From the NCBI GenBank assembly GCA_030374735.1, contig JASCIV010000196.1, forward strand, positions 1 through 32,930: DNA of 32,930 nt. Direction: 5' to 3'. A program made the position numbers and the translations under genes. The DNA comes from Gracilaria caudata. Its lineage: Eukaryota > Rhodophyta > Florideophyceae > Gracilariales > Gracilariaceae. A model generated the notes under the pieces. It did not search any database and was not told the origin of the DNA. It saw only the letters and a list, made by a program, of their open reading frames with translations. Below are positions 1-9,277 of the stretch, one piece after another (within the stretch, counting starts at the first letter, position 1; each line of letters starts with the position of its first letter).

Positions 1-166
1 CTACACGTACCACCCGTGGCTCGCCCTGCCACGGCGCATCCGGTCATCCGGTAAACCACCATACGTGGACACTATTCCTGCCCTTCTCAGGTGCATCCCT
101 AATAGGGCCAAATAACTAAATAGAACCTCATATACTGAGGAAGCTACCGCCGAGCGGATACCGATA

Positions 167-646
167 TTATGAGAAACGGTAGAGCTTTTCCCCACAGGGG
201 TCGTTTTGCTCTACATAGCCCTCATGGAATAAGGTGAACTTGCACAAAACTTCCTCGGTTAAACCATATCCGTGAAGATTAATGAATGAAGCGAATCCCT
301 CTTCCTCTGTCGGAATATATGGGAGTGGTTGATTAAATACCTCAAACCGTTTCGCCAAAATGTTCCGAGATATCTTGTACAGTCCCCCATATTTCTCAAA
401 CAGACCATCGCACATCCGCGGCTCGAAAACGTTAGACACATCAGTAGAGATCAAATCGTGCACCTCCATCGCTCCAAAAAATAGGACGAACGAAACGCAA
501 TCTGAGCGAGGGTACCGCGAAAAAATTTTGCCAACCACCGATGAATGAAACGAGAAATCCGGGTTGTGAAAGGCAGAGCTTGATGGCTGGTTTACCTTTC
601 CGCAGAACTTAGTTGCGATGAACCTGAAACGGCTTAGGAGTAACAC
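167..646 (-). CDS. Hypothetical protein fragment, possibly decayed
   Basis: A 159-codon frame on the minus strand. Its C-terminal two thirds read like real protein: mixed charged and hydrophobic residues, and a stretch LFEKYGGLYKISRNIL followed by a Glu-rich acidic turn. The first 40 residues look less convincing. The FE-x-YGG stretch loosely recalls the FGG-PR segment that follows the P-loop domain in RHS/Crinkler-type proteins, and such a protein does occur at 26.6 kb. That resemblance is weak inference. The frame stops at 167, and an overlapping frame from 195 down to the window edge looks like chance. I do not recognise the family. It could be a remnant of a longer gene. Confidence 0.3.
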   Translation of the reverse strand: MLLLSRFRFIATKFCGKVNQPSSSAFHNPDFSFHSSVVGKIFSRYPRSDCVSFVLFFGAMEVHDLISTDVSNVFEPRMCDGLFEKYGGLYKISRNILAKRFEVFNQPLPYIPTEEEGFASFINLHGYGLTEEVLCKFTLFHEGYVEQNDPCGEKLYRFS

Positions 647-659
647 TTTTTTTCACTGA

Positions 660-1320
660 GGGTTGTGTAACGAACACTAGTTACTATCGATTTTCAATCA
701 AAAACATGTAACGAATTACTAATACATTTTGATATGTATTACATACGAAAACAATTATTTGATCACATGAAGACGGTATAATACATTTGGCAAGAATGCG
801 ATTTCTTTCCAGGTAAGTAAAAATTAGCAAATTGAACAGAACAAGTTTGGAATTTATTTTAGATGATACAATGATTATGTGGATTAAATATCAAACGAAA
901 ATCTGTTCTAATAAATTTGTAGATATATTTTAATAAGGTATTTTGTTGTTCAAAAGTTTTAATTGGTTCAAAAAATTATGTTATATGAATTATTGTTGTA
1001 ATAACTTACTGGCTTTCATATTATTATATAATTATTTTTATGAGTTCGTACTACAAACGAGTTTTGTTCGTTGTTTATGTACGTGATGTGAATGCTTATA
1101 TTATGACATTGTGAACATAAACAACCGCTGTTATAAAAGCTGTTAAGTGCAATTTCACCTATTACTGTAATGTAATTTTTTATTTTTATTTAACTGCAAA
1201 GTTTTGGTTGCTACTTATATTGTCACTTAGTTTGGGTGGTAGTTACTTTGGGTATAGGGTCGATTTAGCATTCTATATATAAAAAGCTCACACTAATTTA
1301 GTTTTATCGTACCTAAGGGT
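660..1320. other. AT-rich gene-free stretch
   Basis: Markedly richer in A and T than the rest of the window by eye, with many T and A runs and no open frame of useful length on either strand. I see no tRNA, rRNA or organelle-like gene in it. It directly abuts the MITE at 1329. Confidence 0.6.
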
Positions 1321-1328
1321 ACTACACT

Positions 1329-1701
1329 TAGTGTCTATTCGACGGTGGCCTTATATGAGGCCAAAGACAATCAATATTCAGTAGAAATTTTACTACTTTG
1401 AGCAGTTTTTTCAGGGGGTTTGAATACCTCGTCTTCAAAGCCAGCTATCGCACTTAAAAAAATTCTTAGCCTCTGCTGATTTTCATCATCTTAGAGAAGA
1501 AATGAATAAGCGTGTATCCACGAATCACCTAGAGTTATAAAAAATGCTACTATTCATAGCAAGAGCCTAGAAAACCGGCTTTTTTCGTACCAAAATCAAC
1601 GATTCTTATCGAAATCAACGCGTAAAAATATGCGTATGAGGGGTCAAAATGGTGCAAAAAATAATCGTTTTGGCAAAATGAAATCGGTCGAATAGACACT
1701 A
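1329..1701. mobile_element. MITE with 13-bp TIRs and TA target duplication
   Basis: TAGTGTCTATTCGAC at 1329-1343 is repeated exactly as its reverse complement GTCGAATAGACACTA at 1687-1701. Taking the outer TA dinucleotides as a target duplication leaves 13-bp terminal inverted repeats, GTGTCTATTCGAC, around an element of 369 bp (1331-1699). TA duplications and repeats beginning near GTGTC/CAGTGTC are typical of Tc1/mariner/pogo-class DNA transposons. The interior is AT-rich, has no frame long enough for a transposase, and carries a small hairpin (TGGCCT/AGGCCA near 1347-1364). It is therefore best read as a non-autonomous deletion derivative. The mobilising transposase is not in this window. 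Confidence 0.75.
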
Positions 1702-1800
1702 GCGATGGTTGCTTCAGTCATCAGCAGCAACGTTTTCTAAGACTACTGAGAGACTGCAAAGCGGTACGTTACTTCTCGTTCTCTAACATTGAAAATTCCA

Positions 1801-1877
1801 AATTATTGTGGGCCACACTATTTTGTGTGACCCCCCCAAAATTTCACCTCACCGAAATAGTGTGGCCCACACTAATT
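1801..1877. repeat. 77-bp foldback with 23-bp inverted arms
   Basis: The arm at 1801-1823 contains GTGGGCCACACTATTT. The arm at 1855-1877 contains its exact reverse complement AAATAGTGTGGCCCAC. Extending outward adds AATTA-T/G-T, giving 23-bp arms with one mismatch around a 31-nt C-rich centre. The left arm can also pair locally with GTGTGACCC inside the loop. It could be a tiny MITE or a foldback left by a larger element. No target duplication was obvious. Confidence 0.7.
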
Positions 1878-2380
1878 GCAGTGATCACCTGTAGTTCACA
1901 TCGCGGCCTCTTTGCCTAGCTCAAAATAAACAAACGTCTCTCTCACGAGGACAATGGTTCCCAGAAGAACAAATTTTCGCTCTCGGTGGAGAACGGTGCT
2001 TTATGCGGATATGCTGCAGGTGTGGAGAATAGACTTTTCTGGAAACGGAGCATGCGACATACTAACGGCGGTGATGGTAAGTAGGCCGCGATTCTTCGCA
2101 CGAGAACGTGATTTAGGGTAAGGGCATTGGAACTGGAGGAGCTTTAGTTCATGTCAGATAAAAGACGCGACGAGATGTGGAACCGCTCATTTAATGTGGC
2201 TGATTTTGTGCTTTTGCTGAGAATGCACGAGACGGAGAACGAAACTCTGAATGGCATCGTGGCAGTGTGAGCTGGTAGATGAGCGAAGGAGCAGAAGGCA
2301 TCTACTGAGAGTGCGCTACTTGGCGTTTTGAATAGGACTTGAGCGAAGGGTGGGAAGTTTTACGTTGCGTTGAATAGTAG
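1878..2380. other. Gene-free stretch downstream of the minus-strand gene
   Basis: No convincing coding frame, RNA gene or repeat. It lies 3' of the minus-strand gene ending at 2381, so part of it should be that gene's 3' untranslated region and terminator. Confidence 0.4.
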
Positions 2381-3337
2381 TTAGAGTTGTTTAGGTCGAG
2401 CAGTTGGGGAGAGTGATATATCCCAACCAGTGACGCCGTTGAGGAACTGAATATCATAGGCGTACTCAGGTATAGTGGCCACGTTAGCAAGCAAGTTTTT
2501 CACGCCTTGCAACATATGTCGATGTTCCACGAGTGCATCAAGCGGCTGTTCGCAAGTGTCGGCTATTCTACAAAGCGTTGAAATTGCTGCGGTGCACGAC
2601 TGTTCCGTGCGTAACAGATTCTGAATGAGCTCAATGGCAGTGTCCGCGGAGATGATCTGGGCGTTGACCATGGCGGCAAGCCCCTCAGAGTATCCCAAAA
2701 ATAGGGCCCTATCGCAAAGGATCTGACGTGGTTTACTTAACTGCTCCACAGTGTCAGCCACGAAACGCGTCCGAAATTTGTGTAGCAAAGTATCCTCCAC
2801 AGCGGCAACTGTGAGCACGATATTGGATGCCCTCGACGGATGGTTACAAACCTTTGCCGGATCGACCAACTCCGCGGTAGCCGCAGAGATGATGTCATCC
2901 TCAAGCACGGGGGTGTCAGCACGAAGCAGCATCTGCTGTAATAGCACGGCGGCGCGTTTGACGGGCACGCGGCCCTGAGCAACGGCGGCAAACACTCGCT
3001 CGCAGGTATCAAGCGGCGGATGTCTTTTCTTGGCCCTCGTGCGGCCGGGGGGGCTCGTTTTGCGCGGGCGCGGTCGAGCGGCGGCGGTGGAATCCGGGGA
3101 AGCGTCGCGCTTCTCGGGGGTGCGCGGGCGGAAGCGAGAGGCGTCGCGACTTGAAAGGTCAACAGCGTTGAGGGACTGCACGAAATCGTTGAAGGCATGT
3201 ATCAATGGCGTGACGCGCGGGGCCTCAGCGGCGTCGATGTCGAACTCGAGGCGCACCTTCATGTTGGAGGTCGGCCGCTGGCGGACGCGACGAGGCGCTG
3301 ACGGAGCGGCGCTGGCGCGGTCAACGCTCACCTTCAC
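2381..3337 (-). CDS. Hypothetical helical protein, possibly MIF4G-like
   Basis: 318 residues. Residues 1-60 include a short hydrophobic patch, residues about 65-107 are a basic Pro/Arg/Ser linker (disordered), and residues 108-318 are strongly helical with Ala/Leu heptads. Near residues 215-260 the pattern LFLGYSEGLAAMVNAQI followed by a Leu-rich helix and TLCRIAD-x7-LD resembles the middle of a MIF4G/HEAT domain. The closing segment, ending in a Trp, resembles the end of such domains. That assignment is inference from pattern only and could be wrong. A second Met lies at residue 26, and the first Met is used because the frame is continuous. It is divergent from TAF1 with 395 bp between, so the two may share a promoter region. 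Confidence 0.65.
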   Translation of the reverse strand: MKVSVDRASAAPSAPRRVRQRPTSNMKVRLEFDIDAAEAPRVTPLIHAFNDFVQSLNAVDLSSRDASRFRPRTPEKRDASPDSTAAARPRPRKTSPPGRTRAKKRHPPLDTCERVFAAVAQGRVPVKRAAVLLQQMLLRADTPVLEDDIISAATAELVDPAKVCNHPSRASNIVLTVAAVEDTLLHKFRTRFVADTVEQLSKPRQILCDRALFLGYSEGLAAMVNAQIISADTAIELIQNLLRTEQSCTAAISTLCRIADTCEQPLDALVEHRHMLQGVKNLLANVATIPEYAYDIQFLNGVTGWDISLSPTARPKQL

Positions 3338-3732
3338 CTAATGCCACCAAACACACGCGACCAATCGCCAGCAGCCACGTCTTGATCTCATGTTTGAGTT
3401 TTGTTTTGAATATCGAGTTAGGATACACTACCGGGGCACGAAACAGAAAAATTATGGCCCGAGGGACCAATTTAATCAGGATTGTGTAAGGACTCTCCTT
3501 ACAGTTACGGTGCACGCTGCTGGAGCAAGGCGCATGAGGCGCACCGCGCGAATTTACGAGCGGTGTGGGGCGCATGAACCGGGCATAAAAGCGGATACTT
3601 CGTGTATAGACGTGACTCCCGACTCGCCGCAAGCGGGTTTGAGCGTGTCTGCGCGCCGGAAATGCTCCAGCGGTGCGCTCCGCCCTCTTGGACTGCGCGA
3701 GCATAGGAGAGTGAGCGCGAAAACCTTGCAAC
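3338..3732. promoter_or_regulatory. Shared upstream region of two divergent genes
   Basis: 395 bp separate the start codons of the minus-strand helical protein and of TAF1. It should hold both promoters and 5' untranslated regions. Frames of 100-160 codons cross it on both strands, but they have Cys/Arg-rich composition, overlap each other and match nothing I know, so I treat them as chance. I could not identify a TATA box with confidence. Confidence 0.5.
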
Positions 3733-6700
3733 ATGACAAACCGCGAGGCCGGCTCCGGCGGTACCGGTGGTACCGGCTTTCTGTTTGGAAACATTGACAA
3801 GCGTGGTCGCTTGGACGAGGATTACCTGGATGAGGAAACCAAGGACCACATCGACCATGTTGGCGCCAAGGTCGATAACAATGATAGGCAACTGCGCGAG
3901 ATTGAGTCCCTGCCGCTTAAGAAGGGCGCGGTTTCAGATGACGACGACGATTATGATCAAGACCCGCAAAAGCAGGACTACTACGATATCGATGACCCAG
4001 ATGAACTTGACGAGAATACTCGCAGAGATATGAACGACCTTGCCAACCAGGCCAAGCCTGTCATAGATGAGGATGAAGACTATGACGAAGACGACGACGA
4101 CGCCGATGCCCAACCTTCTCAACAATCTACGCAACAGAAGAGTCCTGGAGCAGCTTCTGGAGCCGTCGGTGCAGAACATACGGCGCGAGGAGGCCCTCCG
4201 AAGTCGTCTGATGAGCGCAAGCTGTCGTCGCCTGAGCAATCCGCCCTAGAACAGCAGAAGCGCCTCATGAGAGCTGCGCGCGAGGCTGCGAAAAAGCCCA
4301 CGCTTGAGATTGAGTCAGCAGCCGCCGAAGAAGAAGAACAAGATCCGCTACCGTTCACCAAGGTCTTCTTTCGACCCCCGCCTCCATTGCGATTCATCCC
4401 GGCACAGAAGCGTTATGGAATAGTTCGCGAGCCTCAAACCGTGCAATTTGCGCCTGATGAAGGTAAGAAATTGCAGTCCGCGCCTAGTATGCCCGAAGTT
4501 GACCCCGTTGGCTTTGTGCTTGCGTTGGATAGAAAGAATGTTCTTGAGAGAAAGGGCGTTGTGCATCGTGTTGAGTTTGTGCCCGCTTACACCGAAGAGT
4601 ATGTTGATGCCGCTCGTCCGCTTGGTGACCAAGCTGTCATGGAACCTGTTCAGGAAACGCATGCGCTTGTGCAACAGGTAGATTGGGAAAATGATATTAA
4701 ATGGGGTGACCTGAATGAGGAGGACGACGATGACTGGACCAAAGAAGCCGTTTGCGAGAAGCCCGACGTGCAGATGAAAGACAGCGACGACGATGACGAC
4801 GAATTTGAAGACCCCGTGCAGCTCAATGTTCAGGACAGTGCTAAGGAGGCCGGCGCCGAGTCCGATGATGATGTAGAATGGGAAGATGGTGGTCTACCTG
4901 GGGACGAATCGAACACCACAAAGGCGGAGGCAATAAAACGAACTAATCCAGTAGAAGTGGATGCGCCAGCAACACAGGTTTCTACCAAGAGCAACCAGAA
5001 GCCAAACAGTTCTAGCCCGAAGCAGAGCAAAACCCCGCTTAGTTCTGCTGAGAAAGAGAATCATATTGAAGCCACTCAGAAGAATGCGGAGAGTAGTAAT
5101 TCGAAGGAGGCTAGCCTTGTTGTTGCATCTCGTAATCTATTAGAGTCCATACCGCCCCAAAATCCCGATCTTCGGGACGGTAGCTGGGTGCACGGAATCG
5201 CATGGGATTCTCAAAGTGAAACTGAGCCAGATGATGCATCTAGTTTTTCATCTGACTCGCACAGGGTTGTCAGCGTCCGAGAGAAGCTTGCGCGATTAAT
5301 TTTGGATCTAAACGACGGGAACATGACTTTTGAGCAGATGTCCGGTGAGTTGGTGAACAACTCCGGGAGCGTACAAAACGGGAAGAAGGTTCTTGATGTC
5401 AAGAGTCACAGTCGAGACTTGCTGCAAACAACTGGAACCAAGCTTCAACAACTTCTTGAGGCTGATCGATTTAACATTTCAAATGACTTGTACTACGCCA
5501 GTGGCTCTTCGACACATCAGAGAATAGACCGTAGATCGATTCTTCGTGGCCTTCAAAACGCCCCGCCTGCTGTGAAATGTCAGACGACTCACTGTTCATT
5601 GACCACACAATCGCTGCTCTCTTTCAGAAGACCAAAGCTTCATGCAGATGAATTACCAAAGAAGATGACATTGCAACCTTTCCGGAGGAAGAGGCCGAAA
5701 GGCGGAAAAGCACAGATTGCTGGACAGATTCCAAAGAAGTTATCAGAACTGCAGTGTTCTGTCAAGGATGCCTACCGAGTTTCTCTGTTCGAGTATGCAC
5801 TTGAGCGCCAACCCTCTGTGCTGCCTATACCTGGCATGGCATCGAGAATTGTCACATTCGCGAGGAAGAATTCCGCTGCGGAAGCTGCTCAGGCTTCAAA
5901 GAACGCGGCGGGAACCGCTGAGGCAGACACCGTGTTCCTGGCACCGGACGAACCCCCGCCGGTGAACGCCGGTGACATTGAGGCGGATGGAAAACCCCTG
6001 TCTGTCATCGAAAGTCACGTATACTCTGCACCGTGCTTCAAGACGGCCACGCCAACAACAGACTTCTTGCTTGTCCGAAATGACAACGAAATGTTTGTTC
6101 GCGAGATCGATTCTGTTGTATCAGTAGGTGTAACAGAACCAAAGATTGAAGTCATGGCCCCCAATACCGAGCGATATAAGAAGTTCGCCAAAGACCGTGT
6201 ATCGCTTTGGGTAATGAGGGAAGCTGCGAGGCAACGCAAAGATTTCTTAAAGCAACAGAAAAAACAGCAAAAAGACGATGACGGCAGTCTTCGTGACCAT
6301 CGAGAGGAACCGCAACCTTTCATTGAGAAAGAGCAAATCTATAGGGCCTTTCCTCGACGAAGAACGTACCCAGAAACATCTCTCCTTAAACTACTTCGAG
6401 AGATGTCCAAGAATCAGAATGGAAAATACGTTATATCTGAAGACTTTACGAAAAACGCCCCCCTTAGGGAAGCGAAAGAGGCTGAACTGCTACGAACGCT
6501 GACACCTCAAGAGACGGCGGCATATGAATCAATGGAAGCCGGTTGGGAGCATCTGCTTGATATCGGTGTGCAAACGTTCACCTTCCCCAGTGGACAGGGA
6601 AATATTCTGACTGCAGCTGAAAAGACTGGACATGAGGCTGGAATAGCTGTCGCGACCTTTTTGAAGTGTCACTTGCTCAAATCACCGTGGTATCAGTCTC

Positions 6701-8658
6701 AAAATCTAATTGCTGCTCAACGCGCACAACGAAAGGATTTATTACAAGTTTTATCCTTGGCGAGGATTGTAAATGACTTAAAGGAGGGCGGAACTTCAAT
6801 GGAATCGAGATTGATGACCCTTTCTGCCGCTGAATTGAATCATGTTCTAACGAATCATTACAGACTTAACCAACGGAAGATCCCTGGTAATGTTGAAGAA
6901 CGAAGGGCTTTGATCCGGGAGATGGTACAGAGGAAGCAGAAGAGTAACGTACAGGACCTTTCGGATTACTCTAAAGTGATTCGAACGGTTTTGAAGAAGC
7001 ACAGGGACGCTGGTCTTGCGAAAGGGGCGTCCATCGCGGCGACAGGAACCACAATGTCAAGTGGTACCATGCTTGGCATTCCGCTTGATATACAACGACG
7101 AGCGCTGGAGGACGGCGACGTCGAAGATCTTCCACTTGAAGCTGATGACTACTTTCCAGAAAGCAACGGAGCTCAAGCCTATGCCGATGCGAGAAAGGTT
7201 TTTGTGGAAAGAGCGAAAAAAGAGGCTTCGAAGAAAGAGAAAGCAGCTTCAGCCTCTGTATCAGCAAATGCAAAGAGCTCAAATTCAAAACCGAATTCTG
7301 TTTCACAAGCGAGCGGGAGCAGCGGTGGTGGCAGCTCAAATGCTGCACCTGCGTCCGGTGCTGGACCTAAGAAAGGTGGAGAGTCTGCAGATGACCCGAA
7401 TCGTAAGACGAAGAAGAAAAGCACGCGGCTGAAAGTAACCAAAAAAGTGACCGGTCCAGATGGGAAGCCAAAGACTGTAATTACATACATCACGGATCCC
7501 GAGGAAATTAAACGACTGAAAAAGCGAGCGGCTGCCAAGAAGAACAAAAAGGAGAGCGGTCAAGGAGGGGGAGGAAGCGGGAAGTCGGATGGGAAGCTGA
7601 AAATTGCAATTGGGCTGCGAGACTTGCAAGGCGGTATAAAGAAGGGCAAGAAGAAAACGACACCAGTGGAGAAGAAGAAGCCTTCGAAAAAACCAAGTCC
7701 TAGCGCAGCACCAAGTCAAATGGACAAGCCCATCCAGAAGATTAGCGGAGAAAAGAAAGGACAGATTGGAAAGATCAAGATCAGCACGAAGCAGATAAAC
7801 AAACAGAAAGAACAGGCGGCTTTGAAACGTAAGAGATCTCAATACGGGGATGATATTGTTGACTATCGAGCGAAGAAAACTGCGAAGACTTCGCGTCGAA
7901 AGCGGAATGGTACCGTGCAGCTGAATGGAATTATCGAGCAAATCGAAGATGTAGTGCGCAATACTGATGGGTACATAGTTCCTAATGCCTCTCCGATGAG
8001 GATTGCACGTCTTCATGATGGGGAGTCTCCGCCACCGGGTGCGACGGCAACCAATCTTGCTGTCCCCAAAAACACTGGATTGGACTTCACAGCTCCCGTT
8101 GACGCGAAGATAGTACCTTTATACGGCCAGATTGTGAAGAACCCCATGTATCTGAATCTTGTGCGACAGAAGTGTAAGAAAATGACGTATGAAAGTGGGG
8201 ATCAATATGTTGCGGATATGGAGCTGATGGCATTAAATGCTCGTCTGTTCAATAAGAGAGCCGATGTGCAGTGGGTTGTGCAGCATGCGAACTTGTTGTT
8301 AGAGGTGGCTCGGGAAGAGGTGCTGAAACGATCAGACGATATCAAGGCTGCAGAAGAGATGGTGAAGCTGGAAAAAGCTGAAGCGAAGGCGTCCGCCGCG
8401 TCGACCAAACCTAAGAAAAAGAAGATGATGAGCAGCGGAAGCAAGAATAAGAATGGAGGGAAGCCTAGTGGGAAGAATAGTGGGAAGAATAGTGGGAAGA
8501 ATAGTGGGAAGAGCAACGGGAAGAATGACGATGTTGTACTGGTTCAGGATCATTCAGACGATGTCATTGAAGTGAAGAAGACGCCAAAGGTTGACGTCAT
8601 TAACCTGGATGAGCCACAGACGGACAAAGATCCGCACGAGCCGACGGTGCTACTCTGA
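3733..8658 (+). CDS. TAF1: TAF1, largest TFIID subunit, with one bromodomain
   Basis: 1641 residues. TAF1 is the scaffold of TFIID in RNA polymerase II pre-initiation. In order: an N-terminal TAND-like segment (FLFGNIDKRGRLDEDYLDEE, about residues 16-35), which in the family binds TBP; acidic low-complexity stretches to about 400; a Pro-rich motif VFFRPPPPLRFIP near 212; the conserved TAF1 central domain (DUF3591, about 670-1070) with LFEYALERQPSVLPIPGM and TDFLLVRN; a Lys/Ser/Gly-rich linker with RLKVTKKVTGPDGKPKTV; RRKRNGTVQLN; then one degenerate bromodomain (about 1445-1530) with PLYGQIVKNPMYLNLVR. Animal TAF1 has tandem bromodomains and plants one. I see neither the CCHC zinc knuckle nor a ubiquitin-like domain. 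The tail holds an SGKN tandem repeat. No intron is needed. The start at 3733 immediately precedes the TAND segment. Confidence 0.93.
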   Translation: MTNREAGSGGTGGTGFLFGNIDKRGRLDEDYLDEETKDHIDHVGAKVDNNDRQLREIESLPLKKGAVSDDDDDYDQDPQKQDYYDIDDPDELDENTRRDMNDLANQAKPVIDEDEDYDEDDDDADAQPSQQSTQQKSPGAASGAVGAEHTARGGPPKSSDERKLSSPEQSALEQQKRLMRAAREAAKKPTLEIESAAAEEEEQDPLPFTKVFFRPPPPLRFIPAQKRYGIVREPQTVQFAPDEGKKLQSAPSMPEVDPVGFVLALDRKNVLERKGVVHRVEFVPAYTEEYVDAARPLGDQAVMEPVQETHALVQQVDWENDIKWGDLNEEDDDDWTKEAVCEKPDVQMKDSDDDDDEFEDPVQLNVQDSAKEAGAESDDDVEWEDGGLPGDESNTTKAEAIKRTNPVEVDAPATQVSTKSNQKPNSSSPKQSKTPLSSAEKENHIEATQKNAESSNSKEASLVVASRNLLESIPPQNPDLRDGSWVHGIAWDSQSETEPDDASSFSSDSHRVVSVREKLARLILDLNDGNMTFEQMSGELVNNSGSVQNGKKVLDVKSHSRDLLQTTGTKLQQLLEADRFNISNDLYYASGSSTHQRIDRRSILRGLQNAPPAVKCQTTHCSLTTQSLLSFRRPKLHADELPKKMTLQPFRRKRPKGGKAQIAGQIPKKLSELQCSVKDAYRVSLFEYALERQPSVLPIPGMASRIVTFARKNSAAEAAQASKNAAGTAEADTVFLAPDEPPPVNAGDIEADGKPLSVIESHVYSAPCFKTATPTTDFLLVRNDNEMFVREIDSVVSVGVTEPKIEVMAPNTERYKKFAKDRVSLWVMREAARQRKDFLKQQKKQQKDDDGSLRDHREEPQPFIEKEQIYRAFPRRRTYPETSLLKLLREMSKNQNGKYVISEDFTKNAPLREAKEAELLRTLTPQETAAYESMEAGWEHLLDIGVQTFTFPSGQGNILTAAEKTGHEAGIAVATFLKCHLLKSPWYQSQNLIAAQRAQRKDLLQVLSLARIVNDLKEGGTSMESRLMTLSAAELNHVLTNHYRLNQRKIPGNVEERRALIREMVQRKQKSNVQDLSDYSKVIRTVLKKHRDAGLAKGASIAATGTTMSSGTMLGIPLDIQRRALEDGDVEDLPLEADDYFPESNGAQAYADARKVFVERAKKEASKKEKAASASVSANAKSSNSKPNSVSQASGSSGGGSSNAAPASGAGPKKGGESADDPNRKTKKKSTRLKVTKKVTGPDGKPKTVITYITDPEEIKRLKKRAAAKKNKKESGQGGGGSGKSDGKLKIAIGLRDLQGGIKKGKKKTTPVEKKKPSKKPSPSAAPSQMDKPIQKISGEKKGQIGKIKISTKQINKQKEQAALKRKRSQYGDDIVDYRAKKTAKTSRRKRNGTVQLNGIIEQIEDVVRNTDGYIVPNASPMRIARLHDGESPPPGATATNLAVPKNTGLDFTAPVDAKIVPLYGQIVKNPMYLNLVRQKCKKMTYESGDQYVADMELMALNARLFNKRADVQWVVQHANLLLEVAREEVLKRSDDIKAAEEMVKLEKAEAKASAASTKPKKKKMMSSGSKNKNGGKPSGKNSGKNSGKNSGKSNGKNDDVVLVQDHSDDVIEVKKTPKVDVINLDEPQTDKDPHEPTVLL
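8467..8514 (+). repeat. 12-bp tandem repeat coding SGKN units
   Basis: Three perfect copies of AGTGGGAAGAAT followed by a fourth ending GAGC, in frame within TAF1 (residues 1579-1594). The result is three SGKN units and one SGKS in the basic, disordered C-terminal tail. Being 12 bp, unit gain or loss keeps the frame, so length polymorphism is likely. Confidence 0.9.
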
Positions 8659-9277
8659 CAGTGGGCTTAGCTTTGTACTCTGTTTAATTTTGTTTCTAGG
8701 CAGCGTCCGTTCAACAATCGTTGAGGTCATGTGCTGCGAATGTAAAATCTGGGAGCTACTACTACCCGTAGACGACTAACTTTTGACCTTTTTACGTTCT
8801 CTGTTGTTGCCTGTGTCGCGAAGCACGCCGAACGCGTTACACTAGGAGCGAAAGTGATTAGTACTGGCTTGCGAAGTTTTCCTGAAGCTCGAGGGAACCT
8901 TCCAAGTCCCAAGTTCAGATACCATTACCCTTGAACCAAGGGTGGAAGAGCAAGTCTTGTCTTCTGTACAATCGTTCGTTGCAGCACGGGCATCATCACG
9001 CTTGGAACTTCCAAGTTGTGAACGAGAAAGTTATGTAATTGCAATTTTGAGTACCGCTAACAAATGACCTGTTTCCCACTGATCTACACGTACCGGTCTG
9101 GAGCAGCCGAAGTGGTTGAACTCTCCACACTCGAAGTTCGAGACTCGAACGTTTTCAAACTGTCCCCTGCACTGGATATCTACGAGCGTGGAGGGTTTTC
9201 GTTCGGTTGTACCTACTCCCAAAGCCCCGGGCTGATGTGAGTGATTTCATTCAATTAACAGCCGCTATCCTCAACAA
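8659..9277. other. Intergenic region between TAF1 and the EDC4-like gene
   Basis: About 620 bp without a convincing coding frame. It should hold the TAF1 3' end and the promoter of the downstream gene. Around 9132-9146 there is a palindrome, GTTCGAG-A-CTCGAAC, and nearby a stretch resembling tRNA A and B boxes, but no full cloverleaf could be built. Confidence 0.45.

Noticed and set aside
1..195. 64-codon minus-strand frame at the left edge
   Set aside because: It overlaps the 3' end of the frame at 167-646 in another phase and shows no protein-like pattern.
660..1320. Organelle DNA inserted in the nucleus
   Set aside because: The AT-rich composition suggested it, but no organelle gene or tRNA fragment could be recognised.
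7336..8016. 226-codon minus-strand frame inside TAF1
   Set aside because: Antisense shadow of the Lys-rich TAF1 linker: Lys codons read as Phe and Leu on the other strand.
9098..9150. tRNA-like A and B boxes (AGCCGAAGTGGTTGA, GTTCGAGAC)
   Set aside because: The spacing is right but no acceptor stem, D stem or anticodon arm can be formed; the B-box region is explained by the palindrome GTTCGAGACTCGAAC.
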